NCBI GenBank assembly: GCA_963732405.1
Contig: CAVSZG010000001.1
Location: forward strand, 558,001-622,000
Source of the DNA: JAUIAI01 sp963732405
GTDB lineage: Bacteria > Pseudomonadota > Gammaproteobacteria > Burkholderiales > Burkholderiaceae_E
Length of the DNA: 64,000 bases
Direction: 5' to 3'
Of the stretch, positions 27,536 to 37,140 are shown one piece after another; the stretch's first letter is position 1; every line of letters starts with the position of its first letter. The notes under the pieces were generated by a model that was not told the origin of the DNA, did not search any database, and worked only from the letters and a program-made list of their open reading frames with translations. The position numbers and the translations under genes were made by a program.

Positions 27536-29244
27536 GATCGTCCCCGCCCCGGGCGCATGAGTCGTTGCGGCAAGGTGGCCGCCAGGGCGTAGACGATGAG
27601 CGGGAACGCCGCCTGGAGCAATGCCCAGGTGGCGATGACGCGTCGATCAGCGCCCGATGAGAGAGTCACGGCCTCGGTCGTGAGGGTGGCTACCCGCCCG
27701 GCGCCGGCAAACAGCGTGGGCAGGTATTGGCCCACGCTGACTGCAAAGCCGACGGCGGCGGCCAGCATCACCGGCTGAATCAGAATGGGCAATTTCACCC
27801 GCCAGAACACCCGCCAACGCGATGCACCCAGCGCCAGCGCGCTGCGCGTGTAGCGATCATCATAGGCCCGCCAGGCATCGGCCAACGACAGGAACAGATA
27901 GGGCAGCACGAATACCAGGTGAGCCCAGAGCACCGCGATGAATTGACCGTCGGCATGCAGTCGCACGAGCAGAACCTGCAGGCCGAACAGAAACGCCACT
28001 TGTGGAATCAGCAATGGCAGATAGAGCAGCCAGAGCCGGCGCGCCGGACCGCGTCGACTCTGCGATTCATTTTCCAGACAGGCCAGCACGAGCACCAGGG
28101 CGATCAGCGTGGCCCCCGCCGCCAGCGCCAGAGTCGTGATCGCGGGCGGAACGAGCGCGGCCGACTGGCGCAGCCAGTTGTCCATGGTGAAACCGGTGGG
28201 CAGCACCGCCGGCCAGCGCCATTGGGTGGTCACCGACCAGAGCGCCAGGGCGATCATTGCCAGGCCGGCCAAACCGGCCAGGCTGGCGGTGACCATGGCG
28301 CCGGCACCGGCGAGTCCACCTACCCAGGGCTGACGAATGCCGGCGCGAGCCCATCGGGCGAACACGGCGAGCGTGGCCGACTCGATCAATCGCCAGAGCG
28401 TGAGGCTCGCGATCACCAGACCCAGCAACAGGCAGGCCGCCGCGGCCGCGGGAAACACCCGGCTGGTATCCGGGTCGGCAAACCAGCGCACCGCAAGCAC
28501 GGCCAGCGTGGGCGGATTGCCCGGTCCCAGGATCAGCGCCACATCGACCACCGAGAGCGAGAAGGCCAGCACGGCCAGCACCGGCAGGCGCAGTTGCACC
28601 AGCACCTGTGGCAGCACCACGGCCAGCCAGGCCTGGGCAGGACCATAGCCCAGCGCCCGGGCGGCCCGCACCTGGGCCGTTGCCGGCACCTGGTTGAGCG
28701 CCCCCAGGGTCATGAGGACCAGGTACGGCACTTCCTTGAGCAGTAATGCCAGCACCAGCGGCCAGCCGGAGGGATGGCCGACAGTACTCACATCGGGCGG
28801 CAAGGTCCAGCCGGTGAGTGCCGGTGAAACCCAGCGAACCAGCCAGCCCGAGGGCAGGATCAGGAAGGCCAGGCCGATCGCCAATGCCGAATGTGGCATG
28901 GCCAGCAGCGGTGCCATCCATTGGCCCAGCTGCCGCCCGGCCGGGCGATGGTGCAGGGTGGCGACCACACCCATCGTGAACAGCAGGGACAACAGCGTGG
29001 CTGACCAGCCTGTGCTCAGACTCAGGGTGATGGCCGACGCCACACCCGGCGTGGTCACGAGCTCGCGCCAGGCATGTAGCGAAAACTGCGTACCGCCGAG
29101 CGCGGGCAGCCAGCCCAGCGCCGGCAGCAGGGTGCCGGCCAGGCCGGCAATCATCGGCAACAGAAAAACCGCCAGGGTCAGCACCGGCGCCAAGCCCAGG
29201 GCCGCGGCAGCGCGGTCCATCAGCCCGCGGTGCGCCGGCTCCAC
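27532..29244 (-). CDS. ynjC: ABC transporter permease, YnjC-like (fused double domain)
   Basis: 570 residues with about twelve hydrophobic helices in two halves, each carrying a permease EAA-type loop (AARALGYGPAQAWLAVVLPQ in the first, ALALGASRWRVFWRVKLP in the second). This double-length form matches YnjC and related Fe3+/thiamine-type permeases. It overlaps ynjB by 25 bp upstream and ynjD by 4 bp downstream. Confidence 0.85.
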   Translation of the reverse strand: MEPAHRGLMDRAAAALGLAPVLTLAVFLLPMIAGLAGTLLPALGWLPALGGTQFSLHAWRELVTTPGVASAITLSLSTGWSATLLSLLFTMGVVATLHHRPAGRQLGQWMAPLLAMPHSALAIGLAFLILPSGWLVRWVSPALTGWTLPPDVSTVGHPSGWPLVLALLLKEVPYLVLMTLGALNQVPATAQVRAARALGYGPAQAWLAVVLPQVLVQLRLPVLAVLAFSLSVVDVALILGPGNPPTLAVLAVRWFADPDTSRVFPAAAAACLLLGLVIASLTLWRLIESATLAVFARWARAGIRQPWVGGLAGAGAMVTASLAGLAGLAMIALALWSVTTQWRWPAVLPTGFTMDNWLRQSAALVPPAITTLALAAGATLIALVLVLACLENESQSRRGPARRLWLLYLPLLIPQVAFLFGLQVLLVRLHADGQFIAVLWAHLVFVLPYLFLSLADAWRAYDDRYTRSALALGASRWRVFWRVKLPILIQPVMLAAAVGFAVSVGQYLPTLFAGAGRVATLTTEAVTLSSGADRRVIATWALLQAAFPLIVYALAATLPQRLMRPGRGRS

Positions 29245-30461
29245 TCGGCCGCAATACGGGTCATCCAGCTTGAATGCGGCTCGAGCTGGGGCGCACCGAG
29301 TTGGGCCGCATCGGGTAGTGCCGGGTGACCGGGCAATGACTCGAACAATTGGCGCTGCGCGGCATCGAGCTTGTCCAGATCGAGCACGGTCCGGTTGCCC
29401 ATCTGGCGGATGTCCTGCGCATGGGCCTGGGTAGCCGGCGCGAGCAGGAAATCGGCCACGACGAGCGCCGCTTCCTTGTGCGCGGCATTGAACGGGATGG
29501 CCACGAAGCTGGTGTTGCCGATCGTGCCCTTGGCAAAGGTGAATGTCCGGACCGTATCAGGCAGCAGCCCGCCCTGCACGGAGACCGCGGCCTCCGACGG
29601 ATTGAACGACAACGAAATGTCGATCTCGCCGTCATTGAGCAATTGCCGTTGAGCAGGCCCGTTCTCGGGAAACTGCCGTCCCTGACGCCAAAGATGCGGC
29701 CTGAGTTCGTCATACCAGCGCCAGAGCGCGGCAGTGGTCGACTCGAAGTCGGCATCGGTGGCCGGCTGCTGGAATCGATCGGGATCGGGCGCCAGGTCGA
29801 TCAGCGCCTGCTTCAGGAAGGTGGCGCCCAGAAAATTGCTCACGTTGGGATGGGTGAGCCTGCCGGGATGGGCCCTGGCCCAGGCCAGCAGATCGGGTGC
29901 CGAGCGTGGCACCTGGGCGGACGGAATTCGCGACGACTCGTAGATGAAGACGATCTGCGCCATCCGCCAGGGCACGGCCATGCCCTCGACCGGCGTGGTG
30001 AAGTCGATCACATTCGATCGCTTGTTGACCGTGTCGATGTACCTCGCGTTGGGCAGGGGCGGGACGACCGGGCCGAACAACAGGCCTTGCTGCAACATGT
30101 TCAGAAAGTTCGGACCGTTGATCCAGATCAGATCAACACCACCCCCATCCAGGCGACCGGCGGCTTTCTCGGCAATGACCCGAGTGACGGCTTCAGCGGT
30201 GTTGGTCAGACGCACATGCTGCACCTTGATGCCATGGCGGGTGTTCACCTGTTCGCCAACCCAGGCGATGAAGGCATTGGTTTTTTCGTCGCCCGCCCAG
30301 GCATTCCAATAAACCGTCTGCCCGCGCGCCTTGTCCAATACAGTGGACCACGCGGGGATGACATGAGCCTGGGATTGGGACCGGGCAAGCCCGGGCAGAC
30401 CGGCCTGCGTCAGCCCGGCCAGGATGGCGAGCAGACCCTGAAGATGTGAACGGCGGTTCAT
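29220..30461 (-). CDS. ynjB: ABC transporter substrate-binding protein, YnjB-like
   Basis: 413 residues with an export signal that starts MNRRSHLQGLLAILAG, with a twin arginine that might direct Tat export. The mature protein starts AGDEKTNAFIAWVGEQV after QTVYWNAW, a segment characteristic of YnjB. Later PVEGMAVPWRMAQIVFIY and FSAV-type hinge segments fit a periplasmic binding protein. Ligand unknown for the family. Its ATG overlaps the stop of the radical SAM gene by 4 bp. Confidence 0.83.
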   Translation of the reverse strand: MNRRSHLQGLLAILAGLTQAGLPGLARSQSQAHVIPAWSTVLDKARGQTVYWNAWAGDEKTNAFIAWVGEQVNTRHGIKVQHVRLTNTAEAVTRVIAEKAAGRLDGGGVDLIWINGPNFLNMLQQGLLFGPVVPPLPNARYIDTVNKRSNVIDFTTPVEGMAVPWRMAQIVFIYESSRIPSAQVPRSAPDLLAWARAHPGRLTHPNVSNFLGATFLKQALIDLAPDPDRFQQPATDADFESTTAALWRWYDELRPHLWRQGRQFPENGPAQRQLLNDGEIDISLSFNPSEAAVSVQGGLLPDTVRTFTFAKGTIGNTSFVAIPFNAAHKEAALVVADFLLAPATQAHAQDIRQMGNRTVLDLDKLDAAQRQLFESLPGHPALPDAAQLGAPQLEPHSSWMTRIAAEWSRRTAG

Positions 30462-31561
30462 CGAGCACCTGCGGATTGAATGGGAATCTGGATCGCGCGT
30501 GGGCTGGCCGGCTGGCCTCGTGCGGCCCGCCGACGCTCGCGCGCCGCCGCCAATACCGGCCCCAGATGCTGGCGATGATATTGATCACAGCCGATGCACA
30601 GATTCTCGTAGGGACGACCATCGGGCAGGGTGGTGCGCGAGGCCTCGATGAAGCGTGCCTCATCCCAGCCATCGAGCAAGCCCATGCGTTCGGGATGACC
30701 CATGTCGATGGCTTCATAGGCGGGCAGACCGACCAGCGATTCGAGGATGTCGATGAGCGGCTCCTCGGTGAGGTTGCCCAGTGGCAAGGCTGTCTTGACG
30801 CAGCACGGGTAGACGCTGCCATCGGGCTCGATCGACACTTCGCTGCCGCTGTAGCGGTGGCGCAGGAAATTCAGGCCGCCCGACCAGCGATTGCAGAAAT
30901 TGTCGGCCACCGAGCCGCGCGGCAGACTGTTCGTCCAGGCGCGTCCGCGTGGCCAGAGCTTGCCGATCCAGCTATCGGGCGTGGCGCCGAAAAACCCATA
31001 CAGCGGACCCTGCTCCTCGTGCCAGTTGCGCGTGGTCGCAGCCACGCCGGAGGCGCGCATGCCGAATCGGTCAAACAAGGCCGTGAGTCGCTCGACAAAG
31101 GCCTGCTGCCGATCGGCGCCTTCCAGGCCGACATGGAAATCATCGATGCTGGCCACCGAGATCATGTAAACGCCACGCTCTAGCAACTCACCCACGATTC
31201 GTTCGTTGAGCAGGTCGCCCGTGGTCTGCACGATGATCTTGATGCCACCGGTGCCGCGATACCGCGCCTGCAGGCCTTCGATGACCGGATAGGTCACTGA
31301 CTCACGCACGGTGTCGAGCAGGGCTTCGCCACCCGACAGAATGATGCGGCCGACCTTTTCCGTATGCTGACCCGGCCCTTCCGCCAGATCGATATACGTC
31401 ATGCGTTCGGGCAGATTGTCGATGATGCGCGGAAAATTTCGCACGGCCTCGGCCACGACGCCATCGAAGGCCTCGCGCACATAGGGGCGAAAGCGCTCCT
31501 CGTAGCAGTGCCGGCAGCGCCGATGACAGGCCCAGGCCATGACGTAATAGATCGATTCCAT
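30458..31561 (-). CDS. Radical SAM/SPASM-type enzyme in the ynj operon
   Basis: 367 residues. Cys12-x3-Cys16-x2-Cys19 (CHRRCRHC) binds the radical SAM 4Fe-4S cluster, IILSGGEAL is the GGE motif, and a C-terminal cysteine group (YPCCVKTALPLGNL and CIGCDQYH) resembles a SPASM/twitch auxiliary-cluster region. Such enzymes usually modify peptides or make cofactors. It is the first gene of an operon with a Ynj importer, overlapping ynjB by ATGA. The frame is open to 31819 but would run into the divergent EamA gene; the ATG at 31561 places the cluster motif normally. Confidence 0.8.
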   Translation of the reverse strand: MESIYYVMAWACHRRCRHCYEERFRPYVREAFDGVVAEAVRNFPRIIDNLPERMTYIDLAEGPGQHTEKVGRIILSGGEALLDTVRESVTYPVIEGLQARYRGTGGIKIIVQTTGDLLNERIVGELLERGVYMISVASIDDFHVGLEGADRQQAFVERLTALFDRFGMRASGVAATTRNWHEEQGPLYGFFGATPDSWIGKLWPRGRAWTNSLPRGSVADNFCNRWSGGLNFLRHRYSGSEVSIEPDGSVYPCCVKTALPLGNLTEEPLIDILESLVGLPAYEAIDMGHPERMGLLDGWDEARFIEASRTTLPDGRPYENLCIGCDQYHRQHLGPVLAAARERRRAARGQPASPRAIQIPIQSAGAR

Positions 31562-31763
31562 GCATTCTCGAGGCGGCGGATGAAGCGGGTTTAGACGGTA
31601 CAGCGGCACTATTCTTACATGGGCGACCGGCAGCCCCGTCTTGTTGTGCGGCGAGACACCATGCGACCGAGTCGGGCATCGGTCCAAGTCGAGCATGATG
31701 CCGACCGACCGAGCGAAGGCGGTACAGTTCGCCTTTCGCCACCGTTCATTCGGAAACCCTGCC

Positions 31764-32729
31764 TTGACCGACGATTCACCGAGCAGCGCCCTGAAGGGCC
31801 CTGCGACGACCTCGACCATTGCCTCCCCTGCGAGCCGGCGACTCCATTTTGCTCAGGCCTTGTTGTTCGTGACGCCGGCGCTCTGGAGCATGAACTACAT
31901 CGGGGCGCGCGCGGCGGTCGGCCACATCGACGGCCATCAGCTCGCGCTCGGGCGATGGGCGCTGGCCTTCCTGCTGATGCTGCCGTTCGCCTGGCGTGAA
32001 TTGCGCGACCAATGGCCGCACTGGCGAGCGGAAATTCCCCAGATGCTTTTACTTGGCGCGCTGGGCATGTGGATCTGCGGCGCCTTCGTCTATATCGGCG
32101 GACAAAGCACCACGGCCGTGAACATCGGCCTCATTTATGCCCTGGCGCCGGTCTTGATCGCCGTGCTCTCGGTACGCCTGCTCGGCGAGAGATTGCATGC
32201 CGTGCAGGTGCTGGGCGCGCTGGCCGCGATCACAGGCGTTGCGGTGATCCTGTTTCGAGGCTCGATCGACAATGTCGCGCAGGTGCGCCTGAACCCGGGC
32301 GACCTCTGGGTGGGTGTGGCGGTGCTGTCCTGGGTTGTGTATTCACTGCTGCTCAAGGGCCGGCCCAGCGTCCTGGGCCCTTTTGCACGGCTGACGGCGA
32401 TCACCGCAGCCGGCATCGTCGTGTTGTTGCCATTCACCTTGCTCGAGATCGCGCTGGTCGGTATGGCCGAACCGAGCGCGAGGGTGGCCGGGCTGATTCT
32501 GATGCTCGCATTGCTGCCCGGGTTTGGCGCTTACCAGGCCTACTCCTTCGTGCAACGGGAGCTGGGCGCCGCGCGCACCGGGCTGATCCTCTACCTGTCG
32601 CCCATTTATGCTGCACTGATCGCCTGGGCGTTACTGGGTGAACGACCCGTATGGTTTCATTGGCTGGGTGCCGCGCTGATCCTGCCGGGCATCTGGTTGG
32701 CCACTCGCACCGTTCGACCGAACCAGTAG
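31764..32729 (+). CDS. EamA/DMT-family transporter
   Basis: About 321 residues with ten hydrophobic helices in two EamA halves (LWSMNYIGARAA at the start of the first, VLSWVVYSLLLKG at the start of the second, ending in WLGAALILPGIWLATR). Drug/metabolite exporter family; substrate unknown. The start is uncertain: TTG at 31764 has GGAAA eight bases before it; ATGs at 31695/31698 lie in frame further upstream. The final ~125 bp are duplicated in diverged form at 41101-41226. Confidence 0.8.
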   Translation: MTDDSPSSALKGPATTSTIASPASRRLHFAQALLFVTPALWSMNYIGARAAVGHIDGHQLALGRWALAFLLMLPFAWRELRDQWPHWRAEIPQMLLLGALGMWICGAFVYIGGQSTTAVNIGLIYALAPVLIAVLSVRLLGERLHAVQVLGALAAITGVAVILFRGSIDNVAQVRLNPGDLWVGVAVLSWVVYSLLLKGRPSVLGPFARLTAITAAGIVVLLPFTLLEIALVGMAEPSARVAGLILMLALLPGFGAYQAYSFVQRELGAARTGLILYLSPIYAALIAWALLGERPVWFHWLGAALILPGIWLATRTVRPNQ

Positions 32730-32731
32730 CG
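32606..32731 (+). repeat. Left copy of a 125-bp direct repeat (3' end of the EamA gene)
   Basis: This stretch aligns without gaps to 41101-41226, with roughly 85% identity by eye, both ending in codons for RPNQ and a stop. The two copies bracket the accessory island. Confidence 0.75.
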
Positions 32732-32892
32732 TGACCGTGGCGGGACTCGAGACTCATGTCGACGAACACGTCTATGGGATGGTCACCGGCCTGGGAATTG
32801 GCCTTGCACTGCTCGATTGTGCACGACACCATGCAGCCGACGCAGGTCAGAGACTACTGGCGATCGACGCCGATCCGTTTGCCACAGGCGCA

Positions 32893-32993
32893 GTCCTTGA
32901 GGCGGTCCAGTTCAACACGGTTTATCTGACGCGATGCTGCGACGTCTTGCTATCGATAAGGTGGTTCCGCGTCAGATAAGCGCTATTCGTTCG
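32893..32993 (+). repeat. 101-bp inverted repeat, left copy, with internal palindrome
   Basis: Nearly identical, in opposite orientation, to 34714-34814 (about six differences). It contains arms TTATCTGACGCG (32922-32933) and CGCGTCAGATAA (32968-32979). GTTCAAC at 32910 and GTTCGAC at 32989 resemble integron attC core sites. The 550 bp from 32730 to 33284 hold no other recognisable gene. Confidence 0.75.
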
Positions 32994-33335
32994 ACACCCG
33001 GTTGAACAGACGAGCCCGGCGGAGAAATCGAATTCAGACTACTCACGGCTAGAAGGCCGGAACGAGCCAAGTGTGCGTTTGGTAGAAGAACGCAATATCG
33101 GAGAACTTCTTCGGTAAACGTCGAGAGCAAGGGGCCAATCGCGCAATTTCCAAAACGGATACGATGCCCAGCATGACATTTCCGACCATTGCATATATCA
33201 CCTTCTTTAACAAACTCGGCGATCAGCGCCGACCATTGGTTGCATAGTCCCCAATCGGTTTAAAGTGCAATTGCCGTATACGAAATGGGAGATCAATCAG
33301 TTGTAGAAAAATACTCGAATTGGCAAACGAGACTG

Positions 33336-34586
33336 ATGACTAGGAGCTGCAAAGTGGATCGTAAGTTTCGGTGTAAACAGACTATGAACTGGATTGCCGG
33401 AATTGCACTGGTTGCAATAGGAATTCCCGCTGATGCGCGATGGGAAATTCAGGAAACTCCGGATCCAATGACAGACAAGTTGACCCATTCAATCACACTC
33501 GAATCTGCAAGGATCTTGCGTGGTGATTCATTTGCAAGGGCCAACCTGCGTGTGGAATGTGAGGATAGGAAGCCAGCATTTGTGTATGTGTTCTCCAGTT
33601 GGCTCAACTTCCGTGAGTTTTTTAGCATAAAGGGTTTGCTCGGAACGAACTCGAAACCGGAATTACGTTACCGCTTTGACGATGCGGAACAGAAAGCAAT
33701 GGTCGTGACAAAAGACGAACTAGAGAATCGAATGAAAGCCAATGGCGATCCGTTTGTCAGTGAAATGCTCTCGGCAAAACAGCTTAGGATAAGCATTCCA
33801 GACGAAAAGAGGGATGTTGTAGTTGAGTTCGATCTAAGTGAAGGGTTCAGCGAAGCGAAGCGGGCACTCGAGAACTGCGACACCGAGGCTAGTCGCGCTG
33901 CTAGGTATCAAGATGGAAACCGGAAGGCTTTAGGAGGTACACCGAGCCAGCGCGAGCCTGTTATAACTGAGAGGTCAGATCCGGAACTAGCACTGCTTAA
34001 AGAATCAAACCGCCTATTGGCCGAGACGATTGCCACGCTTCGAGCGTCTCAGAAAAATTCAACTACTTTGCCGTCACCATCTGCGTCGGAGAAAAAGGTC
34101 GGCGTCGAGAAAGCGAACGAAGCCGAGCGCCGGCACTCAATGAATGATCGTAATCAGGGCTCAAAAAGCGCAGTGCCGATTGAGAAAGAGGCAATTCGAT
34201 CGGCTTCAAGTAACAATATTGCGCTTGCCGAATTAGAGCGACTTCGCGCAGAAAGGAAGGCCGCGATTCAAGATGCGCAGAGACTGGTTTCCGGTCGAGC
34301 CTACCTTGCTGAGAATGATTGGTACATCCTCGCATCTCGATGGGACGGCGAGGCGCTTCAAGTCGATGAGTTCACGCTGAAATTCGATGGGAAGCGTTGG
34401 CCGCTCCAATGTCGTACTTTTCTCGGTGCCAACAAAATTCCTCTTCACAACGGTAGTGTGTTGCCGCGAACGTGTTATGGACCGACCTCGGACTTCCCAA
34501 CATTTTCGGTGTCGGGAGAATTCCCGCTGCTGAAAGTCACCGCACAAGGACGTGGAACGTCGACGCTCTACCTAAAGCCTCGCTAA
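33336..34586 (+). CDS. Exported protein of unknown function, AT-richer cargo gene
   Basis: About 416 residues. A signal peptide (basic start, then WIAGIALVAIGIPADA) is followed by RWEIQETPDPMTDKLTHSI, a middle beta-rich domain, a polar Ser/Lys-rich coiled-coil-like region (about 200-310), and a C-terminal domain with WDGEALQVDEFTLKFDGKRWPLQC. The opening resembles VasI-like envelope proteins, but only loosely. Base composition and codon use are visibly more AT-rich than the flanking chromosome, and the gene is enclosed by 101-bp inverted repeats, indicating transfer. ATGs at 33336 and 33384 are both possible starts. Confidence 0.65.
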   Translation: MTRSCKVDRKFRCKQTMNWIAGIALVAIGIPADARWEIQETPDPMTDKLTHSITLESARILRGDSFARANLRVECEDRKPAFVYVFSSWLNFREFFSIKGLLGTNSKPELRYRFDDAEQKAMVVTKDELENRMKANGDPFVSEMLSAKQLRISIPDEKRDVVVEFDLSEGFSEAKRALENCDTEASRAARYQDGNRKALGGTPSQREPVITERSDPELALLKESNRLLAETIATLRASQKNSTTLPSPSASEKKVGVEKANEAERRHSMNDRNQGSKSAVPIEKEAIRSASSNNIALAELERLRAERKAAIQDAQRLVSGRAYLAENDWYILASRWDGEALQVDEFTLKFDGKRWPLQCRTFLGANKIPLHNGSVLPRTCYGPTSDFPTFSVSGEFPLLKVTAQGRGTSTLYLKPR

Positions 34587-34713
34587 GCAGTACCACTTTA
34601 AGTTAGAGCTTTTCGAAGCAGCGCGCGATGAGCAGCTGATGACTGGAAATACCATGCGGAAAGATTGGCGAAGAAGATTCGCACGCAAACTCAAAGCAGT
34701 CCGAAACGGGGGG

Positions 34714-34814
34714 CGAACGAATAGCGTTTATCTGACGCGGAACGAACCTATTGATAGCAAGACGTCGCAGCATCGCGTCAGATAAACCGTGTTGAACTGG
34801 ACCGCCTCAAGGAC
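34714..34814 (-). repeat. 101-bp inverted repeat, right copy
   Basis: Reverse complement of 32893-32993 with few changes. It starts 127 bp after the stop of the enclosed gene. It also ends with GTTGAAC (attC R'-like core), 16 bp before the end of the shared sequence. Confidence 0.75.
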
Positions 34815-35057
34815 GGCGCTATGGGTATTGTAAGTTTGCGGCTTGCCGTTCGTGCTGCTGGTGGGTACTTTGGTGGCATTGGAGCAACCGGCATGCGCAC
34901 TGAACCCTGTCCTTGCACAGTTCCGATCGGCGCTCAGGCGTCTGCCCGGCGCCGGCGCGCTGAGGAATTCGCCCATTAGCGCTTCGCTGGGCGCAGTGGG
35001 TCTGCTCCCGGGGGCGAGCGGTTCGCAGTCGATGGGTGGGCGAGGTGCTCGATCTCA

Positions 35058-36248
35058 TCATGGCGGGGCACCGCTTTGCCAAGGCCCACACCGTGCGCCC
35101 AGGGTCATGGCCTGGCGACACGAGATCGTCTGCACGCAGCGGTAGCGTCCGCCGGCGCAGCGTGCGCAGGTGTTGATCTGCACTGCGCTGACCCGCTTCA
35201 TGAAGGCCTGGGCGCTTTCCTGGGCGATGGGATTGGGCTGGGGCATGGACAGCGATGCTCGGGCCCGGGCCAGCCGCTCTCGCTTGACCGCGGGGGCCAG
35301 CAACCCGTAGTGGCGGATCCGCTTGAAGCCGGCCGGCAAGACGTGCGCCAGGAAGCGACCGATGAACCGCTCGCCCGGAATGGTCACGACGCGTTTGCCC
35401 CCGGCCTTGCGCTGGCGAACGCGGATCTTCACGTGGGTCGGGGTCATGGCCAGGAGGCGTTCGTGGCCGATGGCGGTGCGATGCGTGTAGCGCGACAGGT
35501 AATCGAGCACGGCCCCCGGGCCGCCCATCGGGGTCTTGGCGTAGACCACCCACGGATGGCGGCGCAGCGCCCGGTGCCGGGCCTGCCGCTGGGCGCCGCT
35601 GGCCTGCGGATCGCGGGGCAACTGACCTCGGCTTTCGATCTGTTGCAGTGCCGCCAGGAACTTGCTGCGGAACACCTTGGACAGCGCCTGCACCGGGAAC
35701 AGGAACGTGGGCGAGCGCACCGGCTCGCGCCACTGGCCGTGTTCATCCAGTGCCCCGCAGGCCATCAGCGCATGCACATGCAGATGACGACGCAGGTCCT
35801 GCGTCCAGGTGTGCAGCACCAGCGTGAAGGCGCCCTGCCCACCCAGCCAGCGCGGGTTGGCGGCAAATTCGCGCAACGTGTCGGCCACGCTGCCCATCAA
35901 CAGCTCGTAGACGGCGCGCGGATGCGCCGCGGCCAGCGCGTTGATCTCGTGGGGCAGCGTGAACACCAGGTGCCCGTAGGGCACATCCAGCATCTCGCGC
36001 AAGCGCGCCACCCGCCACGCCTCCCGTGCTCGACTCTGGCACCGCGGGCAATGCCGATTGCGGCAGGAGTGCCAGCGCCACTGCTCGTCGGCACATTGAT
36101 CGCAGCGCCAGCGCTGCCCGCCCAGCGCCGCTGTGCGACAGGCGTGGATCGCCCGCCACACCCGCGCCTGGCGCGCCGTGAGCGCATGCTCGCGCAGATA
36201 GGCCGGGCCGAACCGCTCAAGCACCTGGGCCAGCGTGAGGCCAGCCAC
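35058..36248 (-). CDS. IS91-family transposase (HUH, zinc-finger)
   Basis: 396 residues: N-terminal zinc-binding cysteines in CDQCADEQWRWHSCRNRHCPRCQ (split here across residues about 49-71), the HUH metal motif in LHVHALMACG, and the tyrosine segment LSRYTHRTAIGHERL. It nicks and joins DNA in rolling-circle transposition at oriIS. Length is as expected for full-length members. Stop and start of the two element genes are 4 bp apart, so they form one operon. Confidence 0.88.
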   Translation of the reverse strand: MAGLTLAQVLERFGPAYLREHALTARQARVWRAIHACRTAALGGQRWRCDQCADEQWRWHSCRNRHCPRCQSRAREAWRVARLREMLDVPYGHLVFTLPHEINALAAAHPRAVYELLMGSVADTLREFAANPRWLGGQGAFTLVLHTWTQDLRRHLHVHALMACGALDEHGQWREPVRSPTFLFPVQALSKVFRSKFLAALQQIESRGQLPRDPQASGAQRQARHRALRRHPWVVYAKTPMGGPGAVLDYLSRYTHRTAIGHERLLAMTPTHVKIRVRQRKAGGKRVVTIPGERFIGRFLAHVLPAGFKRIRHYGLLAPAVKRERLARARASLSMPQPNPIAQESAQAFMKRVSAVQINTCARCAGGRYRCVQTISCRQAMTLGARCGPWQSGAPP

Positions 36249-36252
36249 CGAC

Positions 36253-37140
36253 TCAGCCGGGCTTGCCCGGCACCTTGCCCTTGGGTAAACAGGTCAACAG
36301 ATCCAGCGGGCGAGCCCGGGCCCCATCCGGGCAATTCGGTTGCGCCAGATGCAGGTAACGGGTCGTGGTGCTGACCTGGCTGTGGCCCAGCCATTGCGAC
36401 AGCGAATGCAAATCCACCCCCGCCTCCAACAGGTGCGTGGCATAACAGTGGCGCAGCGTGTGCACGCCACCGCGCTTGGTGATCCCGGCGCGCACGCAGC
36501 CCGCCCGGTACCAACGCTGCACGGTGTTGATCTTGACCGGTTCGAGCGGATCGCTCTGGCCCGTGAACAACCAATGCCTGGGCCGGCTGCTGCGCCACCA
36601 CTGGCGCAACAACACCAGCGCATCGGGCGCCAGCGGCACGTAACGGTCCTTGGCACCCTTGCCATGCACCACCCTCACGCACATCCGATCCGGTGCGCTA
36701 TCGATGTCGGCCACCCGAAGGTGCTGAATCTCCGAGACCCGCAACCCCGTGGCGTAGGCCAGTTGCAGGAAGGTGCGCGCCTTCTCGCGCCGGGTCAGCG
36801 CGAACAACCGGGCCAGTTCCGCACGCGAGAGGATCTCGGGCAGCTTCTGCTCCAGTTTACCCAGCGGAATCTGCACATCGGCATCGGCCCGGCCCAGCAC
36901 GGTTCCATACAGAAACCGGTAGGCGCAGCTGTACTGATTGACCGTCGAACGCGCCCGATGCCGCTCGTTGAGCAACACCAGCAGGAATTGCCTGACCTCA
37001 TCGGCGCTCAGGCAATCGGGCGACCGACGATAGTGCTGCGCCAGCCTCACCACCGCGAACACATACGCCTGCTGCGTTCGCGCCGCCAACCCGCGCAACA
37101 CCATCGCATCGCGCATCTGCTTCTGTAGGGGGCTCATCAC
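36253..37140 (-). CDS. Tyrosine recombinase of the IS91 element
   Basis: 295 residues. An N-terminal SAM-like domain (MMSPLQKQMRDAMVLRGLA) precedes a catalytic domain with Arg in ATGLRVSEIQHLRV, HTLRHCYATHLLEAG (HxxR), and WLGHSQVSTTTRYLH (His and Tyr), so all catalytic residues are present. Such genes accompany one IS91 subgroup. It lacks the extra helical patch of integron integrases, so it should not be called IntI. Confidence 0.85.
   Translation of the reverse strand: MMSPLQKQMRDAMVLRGLAARTQQAYVFAVVRLAQHYRRSPDCLSADEVRQFLLVLLNERHRARSTVNQYSCAYRFLYGTVLGRADADVQIPLGKLEQKLPEILSRAELARLFALTRREKARTFLQLAYATGLRVSEIQHLRVADIDSAPDRMCVRVVHGKGAKDRYVPLAPDALVLLRQWWRSSRPRHWLFTGQSDPLEPVKINTVQRWYRAGCVRAGITKRGGVHTLRHCYATHLLEAGVDLHSLSQWLGHSQVSTTTRYLHLAQPNCPDGARARPLDLLTCLPKGKVPGKPG

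Noticed and set aside
27727..28746. Long open frame opposite the ynjC gene
   Set aside because: Low-complexity His/Gln/Gly-rich shadow of the permease gene.
32731..32979. 82-codon frame after the EamA gene, repeated at 34728-34976
   Set aside because: The shared peptide comes from the 101-bp inverted repeats, which are palindromic DNA rather than coding.
36253..37140. Tyrosine recombinase as an integron integrase
   Set aside because: It is 5 bp from an IS91 transposase gene, shares its leader with another IS91 fragment, and lacks the extra IntI helix region, so it belongs to the IS.
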